In this document: positions 1 through 11,535 of the stretch, piece by piece
Layout of the letters: each line of letters opens with the position of its first letter
Position numbering within the stretch: position 1 is the first letter of the stretch
Origin: Undaria pinnatifida
Taxonomy: Eukaryota; Sar; Phaeophyceae; Laminariales; Alariaceae
Length of the DNA stretch: 64,000 nt
Reading direction: 5' to 3'
Assembly (NCBI GenBank): GCA_012845835.1
Contig: JABAKD010000002.1
Location: 3,860,001 to 3,924,000, forward strand
The notes under the pieces: model-generated
Databases searched by the model: none
The model's input: only the letters and a program-made list of their open reading frames with translations
What the model was told of the DNA's origin: nothing
Position numbers and translations under genes: made by a program

Positions 1-311
<311 letters not shown>

Positions 312-910
312 CGGCGAACACATAAACTTTGGTTGGGGTGGGAGCTGGAGTAGAACAAAAGAACACACAATAACAGCTAACTTATTGAAACTTTCGAACA
401 TCCTAAGAAGTAGAACAAGAACAAGAACAAGAAGCGCACTGCCGAGAGATGCTGTGTCTAGAGGTCGTTTCTTACGCCGGTGGTGGCACGCATTAATTTA
501 TTTTTGCAGGTAGTGCACATCAAAAGAAAAAATACTCATCGAACTACCAAAAAATAAATCGCTTCAGCCATGCCAAGACAATGGAATCTGCAAAAACCAC
601 CGGCTGCAACTAACAGAAATGTATTGCAATACCCATCAAACTACTACGCAGTCAGCGCTTTCAGTTAATGACTACCCACAGCTCCAGCCATTCTGCAAGA
701 AACGAAACGCTAGGGGAGAAATTGGTCGAGCTCACCCTGGCGAGTGCTGCTGCGGGAGCCACCATGTACCTAGCCAAAACAAAGCATGGCAGTGCCCACC
801 ATGTCAAACCATGTGCGGGCGCGGGGGCGGGGGTGGGCAGAAGACGAGTCAGCGTCTTAAATTTTGAAGTGTGCCGTGTTAATAGGTTTTTTTTTTTTTT
901 TTTTTTTTTT
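312..910. other. Non-coding stretch, no gene seen
   Basis: It holds AGAACA-rich sequence and short open frames without recognisable domains. It ends in a poly-T run at 886-910. If gene B continues leftward, this lies in one of its introns or further downstream. Confidence 0.5.
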
Positions 911-970
911 ATCCTCCGGCGGATGGGGAAAAATAAAGCTTTAGCTCACCACACTTCCGCGTATTTTCAT
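911..970. repeat. 60-bp dispersed repeat, copy 1
   Basis: This 60-bp segment directly follows a poly-T run and recurs with one visible difference at 20869-20928, also directly after a poly-T run. The shared poly-T start suggests the antisense end of a poly-A tailed retroposon or a small dispersed element. Confidence 0.7.
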
Positions 971-975
971 ATGTG

Positions 976-1439
976 TTCAATAGGGTTGCCTTATTTTGTG
1001 GCTTGGTTCACAACGGAAAATAACTCGAGAAAAAAAAAAGGCGACCACGCCATCCACGACTGTTTTGATAGGTGGCGAGGTGCTTAAAACTTCGATTTCA
1101 TACTTTCACTATTAATACTCAGGGGAGGTCATTGAAAAAAAAAATCTTACCCTTGCATTTTTTCTAGGGAGCCACACAGGGGGGGGGGGTACTAAAATCA
1201 AGCAAAACCTTGAGGAAAAAAAACGCCATTTTCTCGATTCGCGCAGAAATGACTGACAAGCTGCGATTTTTTTTCGCTTTGTTGACCTTTCTAGGAGTGT
1301 GGCTCCTGTTTTTACCTTTTTTGCGTGCTCCCCTTCACTACTCGGCATTGTGTTTTTAGTTGCTAATTTGTTTGGTTAATTTCTGTTTATTCATTTTCTC
1401 ATCACTCATAAGAGATTATTATTCACGCTCGGTGACCTT
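976..1439. other. Non-coding stretch, no gene seen
   Basis: It contains several homopolymer runs (A, G, T) and no supportable gene, RNA or transposon end. Confidence 0.5.
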
Positions 1440-1725
1440 CTAGACAAGACGTGGTCTCAGGTGTCCCCCCCCCCCCCCCCTCCCCCCCACCGGTGCATGC
1501 CTTCGTTTTCATCACGCATAGGGTTCAGCATTCCCACTTTTCAGCTCTTTGTTATACTCTCGCCGATTTTTGTTCAATTCTTTTTCCTCGCGCTCTCGCG
1601 CTTTCCGCTCGTCAAGCGTTACGCCAGAAAAAAAACAAGCCCCTGCGAGAACGAGTATGCACTCGGTGAGACTCGAACCCACGACCTTCACGCTAGCCGG
1701 GACGACAATTGTGTACCCAGGTTAT
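1440..1725 (-). mobile_element. tRNA-derived SINE, copy S1
   Basis: Read on the minus strand, it has a tRNA-like head with a B-box (GGGTTCGAGTC near 1670) and a roughly 200-bp body. The body has the conserved block around AGCGCGAGAGCG and a poly-G run, shared with copies at 37703-38010, 57572-57870 and 60898-61184. The A-box half of this copy is degenerate. It abuts a MITE at 1726. Confidence 0.6.
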
Positions 1726-1969
1726 GACGCGCACAATGTTTTTCTGAGGTTTCCTCAATTTGGGAGCTTAAGACCTCTCCCAAGAACTGATTCGGAGAAA
1801 AAAAACTGCTACCGGGTGAAAAATCCCACGGCCTAGGTACACAACGAGAATCATGCAAAAAAATGGCCTATTATTTATTTTTTCCCGACGATTTAGCCCA
1901 GGTTAAGAAGCCCCGTCATTCAGAGAACAAGTAGCCAAAAAAAGGTATACCTCTATCGTAGCACGCGTC
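1726..1969 (+). mobile_element. MITE (GACGCGTGC family), copy 1
   Basis: Its 3' end matches the family inverted terminus (CTCTATCGTAGCACGCGTC); its 5' end is eroded to GACGCGCAC. The internal landmarks are in family order: a TCTGAGG-TTCCTCAATTT block, CTTAAGACCTCTCC, CGGCCTAGGTACAC, CCGACGAT, and AGCCCCGTCATTCAG. Confidence 0.75.
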
Positions 1970-2255
1970 TTAGAAACCGTCATTTATGCTTAACGGCATT
2001 ACCAAACCCAATGCCCCACCTGATTTTCCGCCCTACAAGGGCTCCGCATGGATGGGGGCAAAACAACGAACAAAATCGTTTTATTGTGGCGAGTTTGTTA
2101 TTGCCCTTCGATACAATAGCGTAGAGACGTGCAGTCCGATATAAATCGAACACCCTTTCGTTAAAACCGTGCTATGACCCTCTGCTAACAATTACTTGAT
2201 TTCACCAAAAGGAAAACAAGGAGAAAAACCAAAACCAAAACAAAACCACCACACA
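1970..2255. other. Unassigned sequence left of ADH-B exon 3
   Basis: No gene, RNA or repeat terminus was recognised here. It lies downstream of the last gene B exon visible in this window, so it is presumably intron. Confidence 0.4.
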
Positions 2256-2911
<656 letters not shown>

Positions 2912-3006
2912 CACAACATCATGTACCAAAACACGTAAACTGCTGACTGACTGACAGGGACACGAAACCCAAACGTAACAAAACAAGTGACATTAAATTC
3001 ACTCAC

Positions 3007-3179
3007 TCCTGATATCCGCCCTTCAGATGAACGCCAGTGACTGTCCAGGTCTCGCAGCACATAAAATCCCCGTCCGTACACGCCTCGCAAGTGAAACAGT
3101 GCCCACCGTGCCAGCCCACCCCCACGACGTCCCCCTCTCTGAACGCCCGGGTGGCGGAACTTGCGCCCAGCCTTACAAC
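3007..3179 (-). CDS. Zinc alcohol dehydrogenase gene B, exon 3 (structural zinc lobe)
   Basis: This 173-nt exon continues gene B from residue 73 to 129. It encodes the rest of the GroES-like catalytic domain: a VGVGWHGGHC segment, then the structural-zinc ligands Cys100, Cys103, Cys106 and Cys114 (C-x2-C-x2-C-x7-C), then TGVHLKGGYQ. The acceptor is AAACTATCAG before GTT, phase 0, contiguous with the PGHEVIGK end of exon 2. The donor GTGAGT begins at 3006 and leaves a phase-2 split codon (GA plus one base). That fits the GGYxE(Y) sequence usual at this point in the family. Downstream exons, holding the Rossmann domain, must lie left of the window. The splice sites are read directly; the product is inferred from family motifs. 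Confidence 0.9.
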
Positions 3180-3264
3180 CTGATAGTTTAAAAAATTCAG
3201 TGGAACAGGCACCTCAGCTGTGCCTGACTTCAAGGGTTTTCAATGACCAAGGGTACGGGGGATG

Positions 3265-3600
3265 TTCTGATGATGCTATGATGCTCTGATGATAATTATG
3301 AATAATGTTATGTTGATGTTATACGATGATGTTATGATGATGTTATGATGATGTTATGATGATGTTACGATGATGTTATGATGATGTTATGATGATGTTA
3401 TGATGAAGTTATATGATGTTATGATGCTGCTATGATGATGTTATGAATTATGTGATGATGATGATGTAATATGATGATGTTATGTGATGATGTTATGATA
3501 ATGTAATGGTGATGTCAAATGATGATGTTATGACGATGTTATGACGACGTTATGATGATGTTACGATGATGGTATGTTGATGTCACGATCATGCTATGAT
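3265..3600. repeat. GATGTTAT minisatellite
   Basis: Degenerate tandem units of 9 to 12 bp built from GATGATGTTAT. No coding potential. Confidence 0.9.
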
Positions 3601-3739
3601 ATGCACCCATTTTCACAACTGGGTTTGAGCTATCATACACGCGCGAGTGACTCTGTTTCAGGCGATTTTTTTGGCGCAGCGTAGCTTACCGTTCCATTGC
3701 GGGTTCACACCGCAAAATTAAAACAGCACGAAAGCTTAA

Positions 3740-4333
3740 CGCCTTTACAGCTGGAAACCCGTTTTTGAGGACACATTTGCTTGAACTTATTAATAGGGAA
3801 TGATTTGAGGGCTCCAAAGGGCCTAACGCCTTCACTACTGGAAACCCGTTTTTGGGGACACATTTACTTGAAGTTAGTATAGGGAGGGATTTGGGGGCTT
3901 TGAAGGGGTTAACGCCTTCACTACTGCGAACCCGTTTTTGGGAACAAATTCACTTGAAGTTAGTATAGGGAGGGATTTGGGGGCTTTAAAGGGGTTGACG
4001 CCTTCACTACTCGAAAACCGTTTTTTTTTACAAATATACTTGAAGTTAGCATAGGGAGAGATTCGGGGGCTCTAAAGGGGTTAAAGCCTCCACTGCCGGA
4101 AACCCGTTCTTGAGACACATTTACTTGAAGTTAGTATAGGAAGGGATTTGGGGGCTCTAAAGGGGTTAACGCCTTCACTATCGGAAACCCGTTTTTGGGG
4201 ACACATTTACTTGAAGTTAGTGTAGGGAGGGATTTCGGGGCTCTAAAGGGGTTAACGCCTTCACTACTAGGAACCCATTTTGGGGACACATTTACTTGAA
4301 GTTAGTATAGGGAAGGATTTGGGGGTTCTAAAC
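3740..4333. repeat. 87-bp tandem repeat, about 7 copies
   Basis: Units of 86-87 bp contain TTAACGCCTTCACTACT, CCCGTTTTTGGGGACACA, ACTTGAAGTTAGTATAGGG and GATTTGGGGGCT. Neighbouring units differ by a few per cent and small indels. The array ends next to a CACTGGCGCAAGTG palindrome at 4358-4385. Confidence 0.9.
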
Positions 4334-5924
4334 AGGGGCTAAAAGCGCAAAGTAACAGGGGGGTCACTGGCGCAAGTGGCCCCGAGCCTTCGCAAAATAG
4401 GGTTTCCAAAAACTGCCCCCCCTGCCGCAGACGGCAAAACAAGACGGGGATAGGATAAGCAAGCAGTTTCTATTTATTTAATATGTGGAAGGAGCGTAAT
4501 GAGCGCCCAAATGTTGAATGTGTGTCTCCATTAGGAGTAGGAACGGTGCTCCGTCTCGAAAGGAATGCGTGGTCAATGGTCCAATGACTAAGGCAAGCAA
4601 CACAGGAGTACGCCCCCCTTAACATGCCCCCCTTAACATGCCCCCTCCCCCCACCGTAGCCTGGGTGCATTGTCGAAACTCCTATTTTCAAGCTGCGTGC
4701 AGTACCTCGATGACGCGTGTTACTATGTATAGAGGTAGTCTTGCTAGGAGTGGCGGCATCGCCACCGACACTGACTGGTTGGGCTGGATGTGGATGGGCG
4801 GAACTAGCAGTTTGACGTGAAAACACACACACTATGCGGTGTGTGGGTGTGGCCGATGCGCCACTTAGTTTTTTTATTATGCCGACCAAGGGGTACGTAT
4901 ACGGAGACCCCCCCCCCCACCCCCACACGAGGGTCTATGATCATACGACTACGGCCATGCTAAAACTGAGTACACCCCCCACCCCCCGTACATTCCATCA
5001 GCGTTCAAGACGCATACAAGGGGAGGGGGGTGAACAAATAGTACAACAAAAAAACTTGACTCTTTAAAACACCTTAAAAACAACTATCAATATCAAAACC
5101 AAAATCCACCACCAATTTCGTGTTTTGCCGATGAGGAGTGTGCTAAATCGCGGGTAAAACATGGCCATCCCACCACCATTTCCTAGGTCTATCCCGAGCG
5201 ACGGTACGCCGGACGTTAAAGTGCATTCCTGGGTGGTACGCCAAAAATAAAAAAAAGTACGCGCCTTCGTGGGAGGGGATGCTTGCTACACCTCCCCCCC
5301 CCCCCCCCCCCCCCTCGTCCCCTTCCTGCTTAGGCACCCCTTGAGACTTTTCCTTGTTGCTGAAAGTTACCCTCCTCGCCTTGCATTTCACGAAAAGCGA
5401 GACTGTCTCCGAACAACTAAATCTCAGCAAGATGTAAAAATCAATGTTTTACCTGAACGCTTGGGCGGTACAGCACCCGCCGCGCCCCACTTACACCACC
5501 AAAGCCGTTCTATATACCGCATCGGCGTGGGGTTGGTTGAAAGACGCCGTTCCGCTAGCGGGCTGTTGTAGAGATCTCCACGCGCCGGGCTGCGCGGACC
5601 AACCAGAAGCTTCGATCGAAAAAAAACAAGAAGACTTTCTTCCATAGTAGGCTAAGGTATATACTCGTCTGGGCTGGTCTGAGTCACTTGCCGGCTTACT
5701 TGCGCGGCGGTTTTTTGTTGTTTTCCTACAGTTTTCAGGAGTTTTTGCCCCTTTTTCAACTCCCGACACCCCCCCGGCTTTCACGCAAATCACATTCCGA
5801 CTGGGAACTCGGTACCAGGTAAACTGTAACCACGTTTTTTTCGAAGAAAATCTACTTGGAAACGGAGTAGAGGGTGGATTTCGTAGAAGTAAACCGGGTT
5901 AGCTCCATGACAACTACGGTAAGC
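4334..5924. other. Intronic non-coding stretch with poly-C runs
   Basis: It contains a diverged palindromic block (4358-4385), a 45-bp dispersed motif with TACGACTACGGCCATGC near 4944 (also near 9080 and 9180), and poly-C runs at 4908-4920 and 5287-5314. No gene is supported. Confidence 0.5.
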
Positions 5925-6798
5925 GACGCGTGCTGCGATAGACTTTCGCCCCGTTTTCTTGTGAGGTTCCTCAATTCGGGGGCTTATGAAAGACCTCTCC
6001 CACAAGCTGCTGCAGGACTTGATGAATCCCAGATGGCCTAATTACACAACAAGAAAATAAAAAAATGGCTTATTCCGACGACTTTGGGTCAAGGAGAGCC
6101 CGTCACTCAGAAACCATTTCAGACGAAAAGAGGTACACCTTAATACCTCTAGAGCCCCGTCACTCAGACAATATTTCAGACGAAAAGAGGTACACCTTAA
6201 TACCTCTAGAGCCCCGTCACTCAGACAATATTTCAGACAAAAAGAGGTACACCTTAATACCTCTAGAGCCCCGTCACTCAAAATCCATTTCAGACAAAAA
6301 GAGGTACACCTTAATACCTCTACAGCCCCGTCACTCAGGAACCATTTCAGACAAAAAGAGGTACACCTTGATAGCTCCAGAGCTCCGTCACTCAGAAACC
6401 ATTTCAGACAAAAGAGGTACACCTTAATACCTTTAAAGCCCCGTCACTCAGAAACCATTTCAGCCAAAAAGAGGTACACATTGATACCTCTAGAGCCCCG
6501 TCACTCAGAAACCATTTCAGCCAAAAAGAGGTACACATTGATACCTCTAGAGCCCCGTCACTCAGAAACCATTTCAGCCAAAAAGAGGTACACCTTGATA
6601 CCTCTAGAGTCCCGTCACTCAGAAACCATTTCAGACTAAAAGAGTTACACCTTAATATCGTACCCCTATCGTAGCACGTTCAGAAACCATTTTCGCCAAA
6701 AAAACAGTATACCTTAATACCTCTATCATAGCACGTTCAGAAACCATTTTCGCCAAAAAAAACGGTGTACCTTAATATCTCAATCGTAGCGTGCGTCA
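5925..6798 (+). mobile_element. MITE copy 2 with expanded internal minisatellite
   Basis: The 5' end GACGCGTGCTGCGATAG and the left half follow the family order. The 3' part has then been multiplied: about ten 57-bp units at 6098-6640 contain GCCCCGTCACTCAG, ACCATTTCAGAC and AGGTACACCTTAATACCTCT. Two shorter variants with CTATCATAGCACGTTCAG follow. The element closes with a diverged TCGTAGCGTGCGTC end. Both strands are open for about 120 codons across the array. I treat those frames as by-products of a unit length divisible by three. Confidence 0.8.
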
Positions 6799-6999
6799 AG
6801 CGTCAACGTTCACCAGGGGTGCAGCAGAAGAGTTTCTGAGCTCCAGACACGAGGGAGAGCTCAATCTCCCACCACCCGAAAAATGACTTCGAAGGCAGGC
6901 ATTCGTTCGCGCAACCGACCAACGTTACTATGCGCTACAGTAGTCCCAACACGAAGGTACTCGTCACACTAGCATACAAAAATCGAGGGTTCCACGCTT

Positions 7000-7285
7000 G
7001 ACACGCGTGGTACGACGGCTCTACTGGAGGTAGCCGTTTTTTTTTCGATGATTTTTCTCTGAATTGATCAAGTGGGGCTCCTTAACCCGAAATCGTCGGG
7101 AAAAAAAAAGTAGGCCATTTGGTTATGCATGATTCTCGTGGTTTGTCTAGGCCATGGGATTTTTCTTCATCCGGTAGCAGCAGTATCCATTTTTCTCCCC
7201 AAATCAGTTTTTGGGAGAGGTCTTAAGCTCCCAAAATGGAGGAACATCTCAGAAAAAAATGTGGTGCACACCTCTGTCATAACCC
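7000..7285 (-). mobile_element. MITE copy 3, reverse orientation
   Basis: The family landmarks appear in reverse complement order: GGGCTCCTTAACCC, AATCGTCGG, GCATGATTCTCGTG, TAGGCCATGGGAT, GGGAGAGGTCTTAAGCTCCC, then GTGGTGCACACCTCTG. Both termini are diverged. Confidence 0.7.
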
Positions 7286-7483
7286 AAAAAACCGTTGTGC
7301 ACCTACAGTAGGTCATTGGTCTATTCATCGGGTGGCACCTACATTTGATAATAAAAAATAAGGTTGTTGAGATCGTCCAGTTAGGAACCGCAAAAAAAAA
7401 GCATGACGCATATCTACCCGCACCTTGTGTCCCCTGAATATACATACATATAGGTATACTCGTAGCATTACCGTATTGACCGA

Positions 7484-7635
7484 GACGCGTGCTACGGTAG
7501 AGGCAATAAGGTATACCTCTTCTTGGCGAACCATTAAGGTATACCTTTTCTTGGCGAACTATTTTTCTGGATGACGGGGGGCTGCTTGATCCAAAATCGT
7601 CGGAAAAAATTAGGTCATTTTTCCTGTTAAGCACG
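7484..7635 (-). mobile_element. MITE copy 4, truncated
   Basis: It starts with the intact terminus GACGCGTGCTACGGTAGAGG and carries two copies of AAGGTATACCT plus TTCTTGGCGAAC. It keeps the ATCCAAAATCGTCGG block but has lost the other half. Confidence 0.6.
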
Positions 7636-9267
7636 AAAATATTTTAGTTGCTTTAGTTTACCTGGAACACGTGGGTTCCTTTCTTGGTCGGATTGCACTC
7701 GTCGGTTTTGCTCAAGGATCAGTATTTTTTGTGTGAGGTAGTCGAATTGAGGTGTTTAAAATTAGATGCTCCCTTAAGTGAGAAGCTCCGGAAAAAAAAC
7801 AAAAAAACAAAACAAAACGTATCATTTGTCCCGATAGAATTCTTCCCCAAATGTGTGCAGCGTTTACCGTGGGATGACCCAGAAAAACTGCTGCACCATT
7901 TTTTTTTAGGTGCACGTCTTTTTTGTTGTTGTTGTTGTTCTTCTGAATCCTCCTCCGCGGATTTCACTAAACATTTAAAACTTGCTACGATCCGATTGCA
8001 ATCAACCTCTCTATATCGCTAAACTTCACTTCCTACCAGGTATATAGACATGCATATATATACATATATATTACGACCTGAAAATAAGCCCGGCACGAAA
8101 AAACAAAAAATCACGAGTGCGCTCCGACATTTTGCAAAGTTACCGACCAGACCCAGCGGGACGGGCCATGACCCGTGGGACGGACGTGTCATGACCGACC
8201 CGCAGTGTGGAACGGTTTTGAAACCGACGACCATCACAACCCAACGCCAACCAAACTACGGTGTTTTTCTGATCGCTACATTTTCCTCCTCGAAATTCCT
8301 ACAGGGAGGGGGTAAATGAACCCTTTTAGCGCCGCAGTCCCGACATGGGGATAAAACACTTGAAATTAGACCATGATCATTTTTGGAGTTGGAAAAGGGT
8401 TTATGCACGAGCTATCTATAGGGTCTCAGTTCCCATTAGTGCCGGTGGCCTGAATAGCGCCGGTATGTTGGGCTGGCGCATACAGGCACTATGCGGGAGC
8501 CCCCCCCCACTCTCCCTCCAACATATGGTATAATAGTTGGCCTTGGCTTGCACCGACGCTGTAAACATTAAACGTATATTGGGGTTGGTGTGAGTGTCAA
8601 TCACGGCGTGAGCCGTATATTGGGGTTGGTGTGAGTGTCAATCACGGCGTGAGCCAGACAACCAGGGTATCGTTTTTTTTTGTTTTTTTTTCGGCGGTTG
8701 TCATGATGGCTATCGAGTTAGATCATATTGTTGTGCATGGTGGAGAACCCTGACTCCGCACAAGGGGAATGATCGCATAATGTAGTGTGAATATGGTAAG
8801 GCACCCACGAGGCAGTTGCATAGTAGTACCCATTGCTGTCTTTGGTGTGGCCACGCCAGAAAACAAAGTAACTGACTTGGCGCCGTCAACCATAAGCAAG
8901 AAAGTAGGCACAAGGTGCCGAAGTCCGTCTTACGAGCGGTTCTTGGATGGATGCAGTTCACCCTTCATGCGACTCGCCGAACACCCCACGGCCCTTCGCG
9001 CTTGTTGCACGCAATGTCTGCCTGGTTGGTGAAAACCCGACGCGCTCCGTCCCGACATAGTAGAGATGCGAGGGTCTATGGTCGTACGACTACGGCCATG
9101 CACAAACTGAGCATCCCCCCTACGCCCCCCCCAGCAGGTGCGCCGTCCCGGCACAGTAGGGATGCGACGGTTTACGGTCATACGACTACGGCCATGCACA
9201 AACTGAGTACCCCCCCCCCCCCCCTCCCCCCACCCCCACTAGTGTGGTGCAGTATGTCACATCATAC
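7636..9267. other. Intronic stretch with small duplications, no gene
   Basis: It holds a 41-bp direct duplication at 8573-8655 (ATTGGGGTTGGTGTGAGTGT), the TACGACTACGGCCATGC motif twice near 9080 and 9180, and a poly-C run at 9209-9224. Nothing coding was recognised. Confidence 0.5.
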
Positions 9268-9360
9268 CTTGCCGATGACTTCATGACCAGGAACAGTGGG
9301 GAATTGGGCGCCTGTAATCCCGTAAACGGAGCAATGGTCGGAGCAGCAAACACCGCAGGC
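9268..9360 (-). CDS. Zinc alcohol dehydrogenase gene B, exon 2 (catalytic zinc site)
   Basis: This 93-nt exon encodes residues 42-72. It begins ACGVCCSDHCSVYG and ends PTVPGHEVIGK. Cys46, His67 and Glu68 occupy the catalytic zinc positions of medium-chain ADHs. The acceptor is CTTACCGCAG and the donor is GTATGATG; both are phase 0, so exons 1-2-3 join without a break in frame. The residue after the catalytic Cys is Cys47. Yeast-type ADHs usually have His there and horse liver ADH has Arg. This position contacts the cofactor pyrophosphate in known structures, so the change may be neutral or functional. The exon is isolated between introns of 4.3 and 6.1 kb. Confidence 0.92.
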
Positions 9361-10368
9361 CTGCGGTAAGTGACGGGGCAAGAACACATCGTTAGGGCTG
9401 AGGTTAGGGTAGCTCTTGACGAACGCACAAAAAAAAATCTTGACACGATTCCTGACAAAAAAAAAAAAAAAAAATCACGCGTGGCGATTTTGAACTTCCT
9501 GAAACGTCACGTTCAAATACAAAAAACCAGGCTTCTTCTTCCTCTTCTTGTCAGGAATCCTGACATTTTTTTTTTTTTTTAATGGTATCTTTCAAACCAA
9601 TTGCAAAAATCAGCAGTAAGAGTCATGACCAATATCACGATTCGCGAAAAAATCCTCGTTTTTTTGGGGGGGATTTTTGGCGCGATTCCATGACGTTTTC
9701 TGCTTTAGGGTTAGATATTAGGAATGACCCATAGTGACGTCGAGTCGAAAGCTTTAAAAAGAAAAACATCAGAGAACTCGGACGTCGAAAGCTTAAAAAC
9801 AACACATCAGAGAAAAATCGGATGCCTGGTCACGACCTGTGTCCTTCAGGTATGACAGATCCTTGGTCTGTAGGATCTGTATGAAAGTTTCCACTTGGGA
9901 GTCAGATTATCTGAATGATCTTGTACATGTTTTCCCGTGGAGTTGGATCAGTTCTAACCAGGTCCTGCGTCCTGCGCAACATTTTATACGAGTATAGGTA
10001 CAATTCGACGCGAGTCGACGAGGGAAGAAAATGCTGAATTCTTCTCGCGATAAAAAAAAACATGGCAGGTGCCGTAGTGGGGAGGGGGCAGGAGGGCCCG
10101 CCATGTGACCCCGGATCCGAGTTTCTTCTGGGAGGAGTACGAGACTAGCGCAAGGATAATGAAGGGGATGAAGAAAATAAATAAAAGTGTGAATGAAGCG
10201 GTGGATGATCTCGTATCGTGGTCCGTCCGATGTGCTGGCGTCAATATACTTTTCAGGAGGGATGCAACTAAATAGAGAAACGGGCCACGCGTCTTTTTTT
10301 CCCGTGCCACGTACGGAACAAAGTAAAAACACACACAAACACACACACATTTTTAAGACGACAAAAAA

Positions 10369-10641
10369 GACGCGAGCTACGATATAGGTGTGCACCACTC
10401 TTTTTTTTTTTTTTGAGATTTCCTTAATTTTTGGAGCTTAAAGACCTCTCCTCCAAAAGCTGATTTGGAGAAAAAAAGTGACTGCTACTATACTGGATGA
10501 ACTATCCCATGGTCTAGGTACACAAAGACAATCATGCACAAAAAAAATGTCCTATTTCCGACGATTTGGGGTCAAGGAGCTCCCGCCAAAATACAGAAAA
10601 CAAAATAGCCCAAAAGTGCTGCCTCTATCTTAGCACGCGTT
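10369..10641 (+). mobile_element. MITE copy 5
   Basis: The termini GACGCGAGCTACGATATAGG and CTCTATCTTAGCACGCGT are inverted complements with few mismatches. The internal blocks (GAGCTTAAAGACCTCTCC, CCATGGTCTAGGTACAC, CCGACGATTTGGGGTCAAGG) are in family order. The flanks AAAA and GAAA may be a decayed 4-bp target duplication. Confidence 0.8.
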
Positions 10642-11439
10642 GAAAAATCGACGCAACCAATTCTTCGGACGTGCTTCACACGATTGTGTTGGCGTCATTT
10701 TATTTTTGCTCAAGTTAGTACCACATATACATACACTGTATATCTGGCATATTTTTCGCAAGTCTGACCATGATGCCGCCACGTTTTTTCCCCCCCCCTA
10801 TTCATACGATACAGGTCAGATCAACCATATGGCGTTGGTGTCGACATCGCACGCAGGATTCGCCGGGCTCAAAATTACGCCGTGGTAACAGCTAGCAGTA
10901 GAGTGGTCCCTCCGTAGGGGCTCCAGTTTTGGGGTCAAACATTCCTCACCGGTTTGGGCTCTTCCAAGTGTGGAACCCTACCGGTTCGCCTGGTTCCTTT
11001 ACGAATAGAACAAGGCCGGCAAGCCCACGGTGTCGACTTAATCGAACGGGCGAGGTCAGCATCAAGCCTGCGTTTTGCAGATGAACAGAAACTGATAACG
11101 CAAACGAAAGCGAGTGGAGCTCAAGCTTTTTTTTTCACCCGGATCTCCAGGAGGATCTATAACAAACGCAAAACAAAACGAAACAAAACACTTATAGGAA
11201 TGTTGGCCGGGTGGCGCGAACGAATCTTGAACGTCTTTCGAAGTCACGTTTCGGGCGAGAGGTAGTAGTGAGCCCCTCACCGTCAGGAGATCTCGGAAGC
11301 TCTTGCTGCGCCCCTGCTGTACATACCGTGGGACGACCCAGTTCAGAGCTTAACACTTGTTCGAGATATATCTTCGTTGAGGCACACTACTTATCGTATG
11401 TACGATACGCAGGGAAATTCTCCCCACAATGGTAGGCTG

Positions 11440-11535
11440 GGTTTGATTGGGTTAGCGTTAGAGTTAGGGCTAGGGTTAGCGTTAACGTTAGAGTTAGGGC
11501 TAGGGTTAGCGTTAGAGTTAGGGCTAGGGATAGGC
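11440..11535. repeat. Telomere-like GTTAGGG/GTTAGCGTTAGAG tract
   Basis: Interspersed GGGTTAG, GCGTTAGAG and GGGCTAGGG units form a roughly 95-bp interstitial tract. It is a degenerate relative of the TTAGGG telomere motif. Similar short tracts lie near 12030-12060, 15895-15955, 17036-17075 and 47840-47885. Confidence 0.8.

Larger units (their letters stand above)
3180..9267 (-). other. Gene B intron 2 (6.1 kb, repeat filled)
   Basis: The donor GTATGA follows exon 2 at 9267 and the acceptor CTATCAG ends at 3180; phase is 0 on both sides. The intron carries a GATGTT minisatellite, an 87-bp tandem array, MITE copies 2 to 4 and poly-C runs. Short open frames inside it have no recognisable domain. 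Confidence 0.85.

Noticed and set aside
6042..6427. Paired 120-codon ORFs on both strands
   Set aside because: They follow from a 57-bp repeat unit within a MITE, and the period divisible by three keeps all units in frame.
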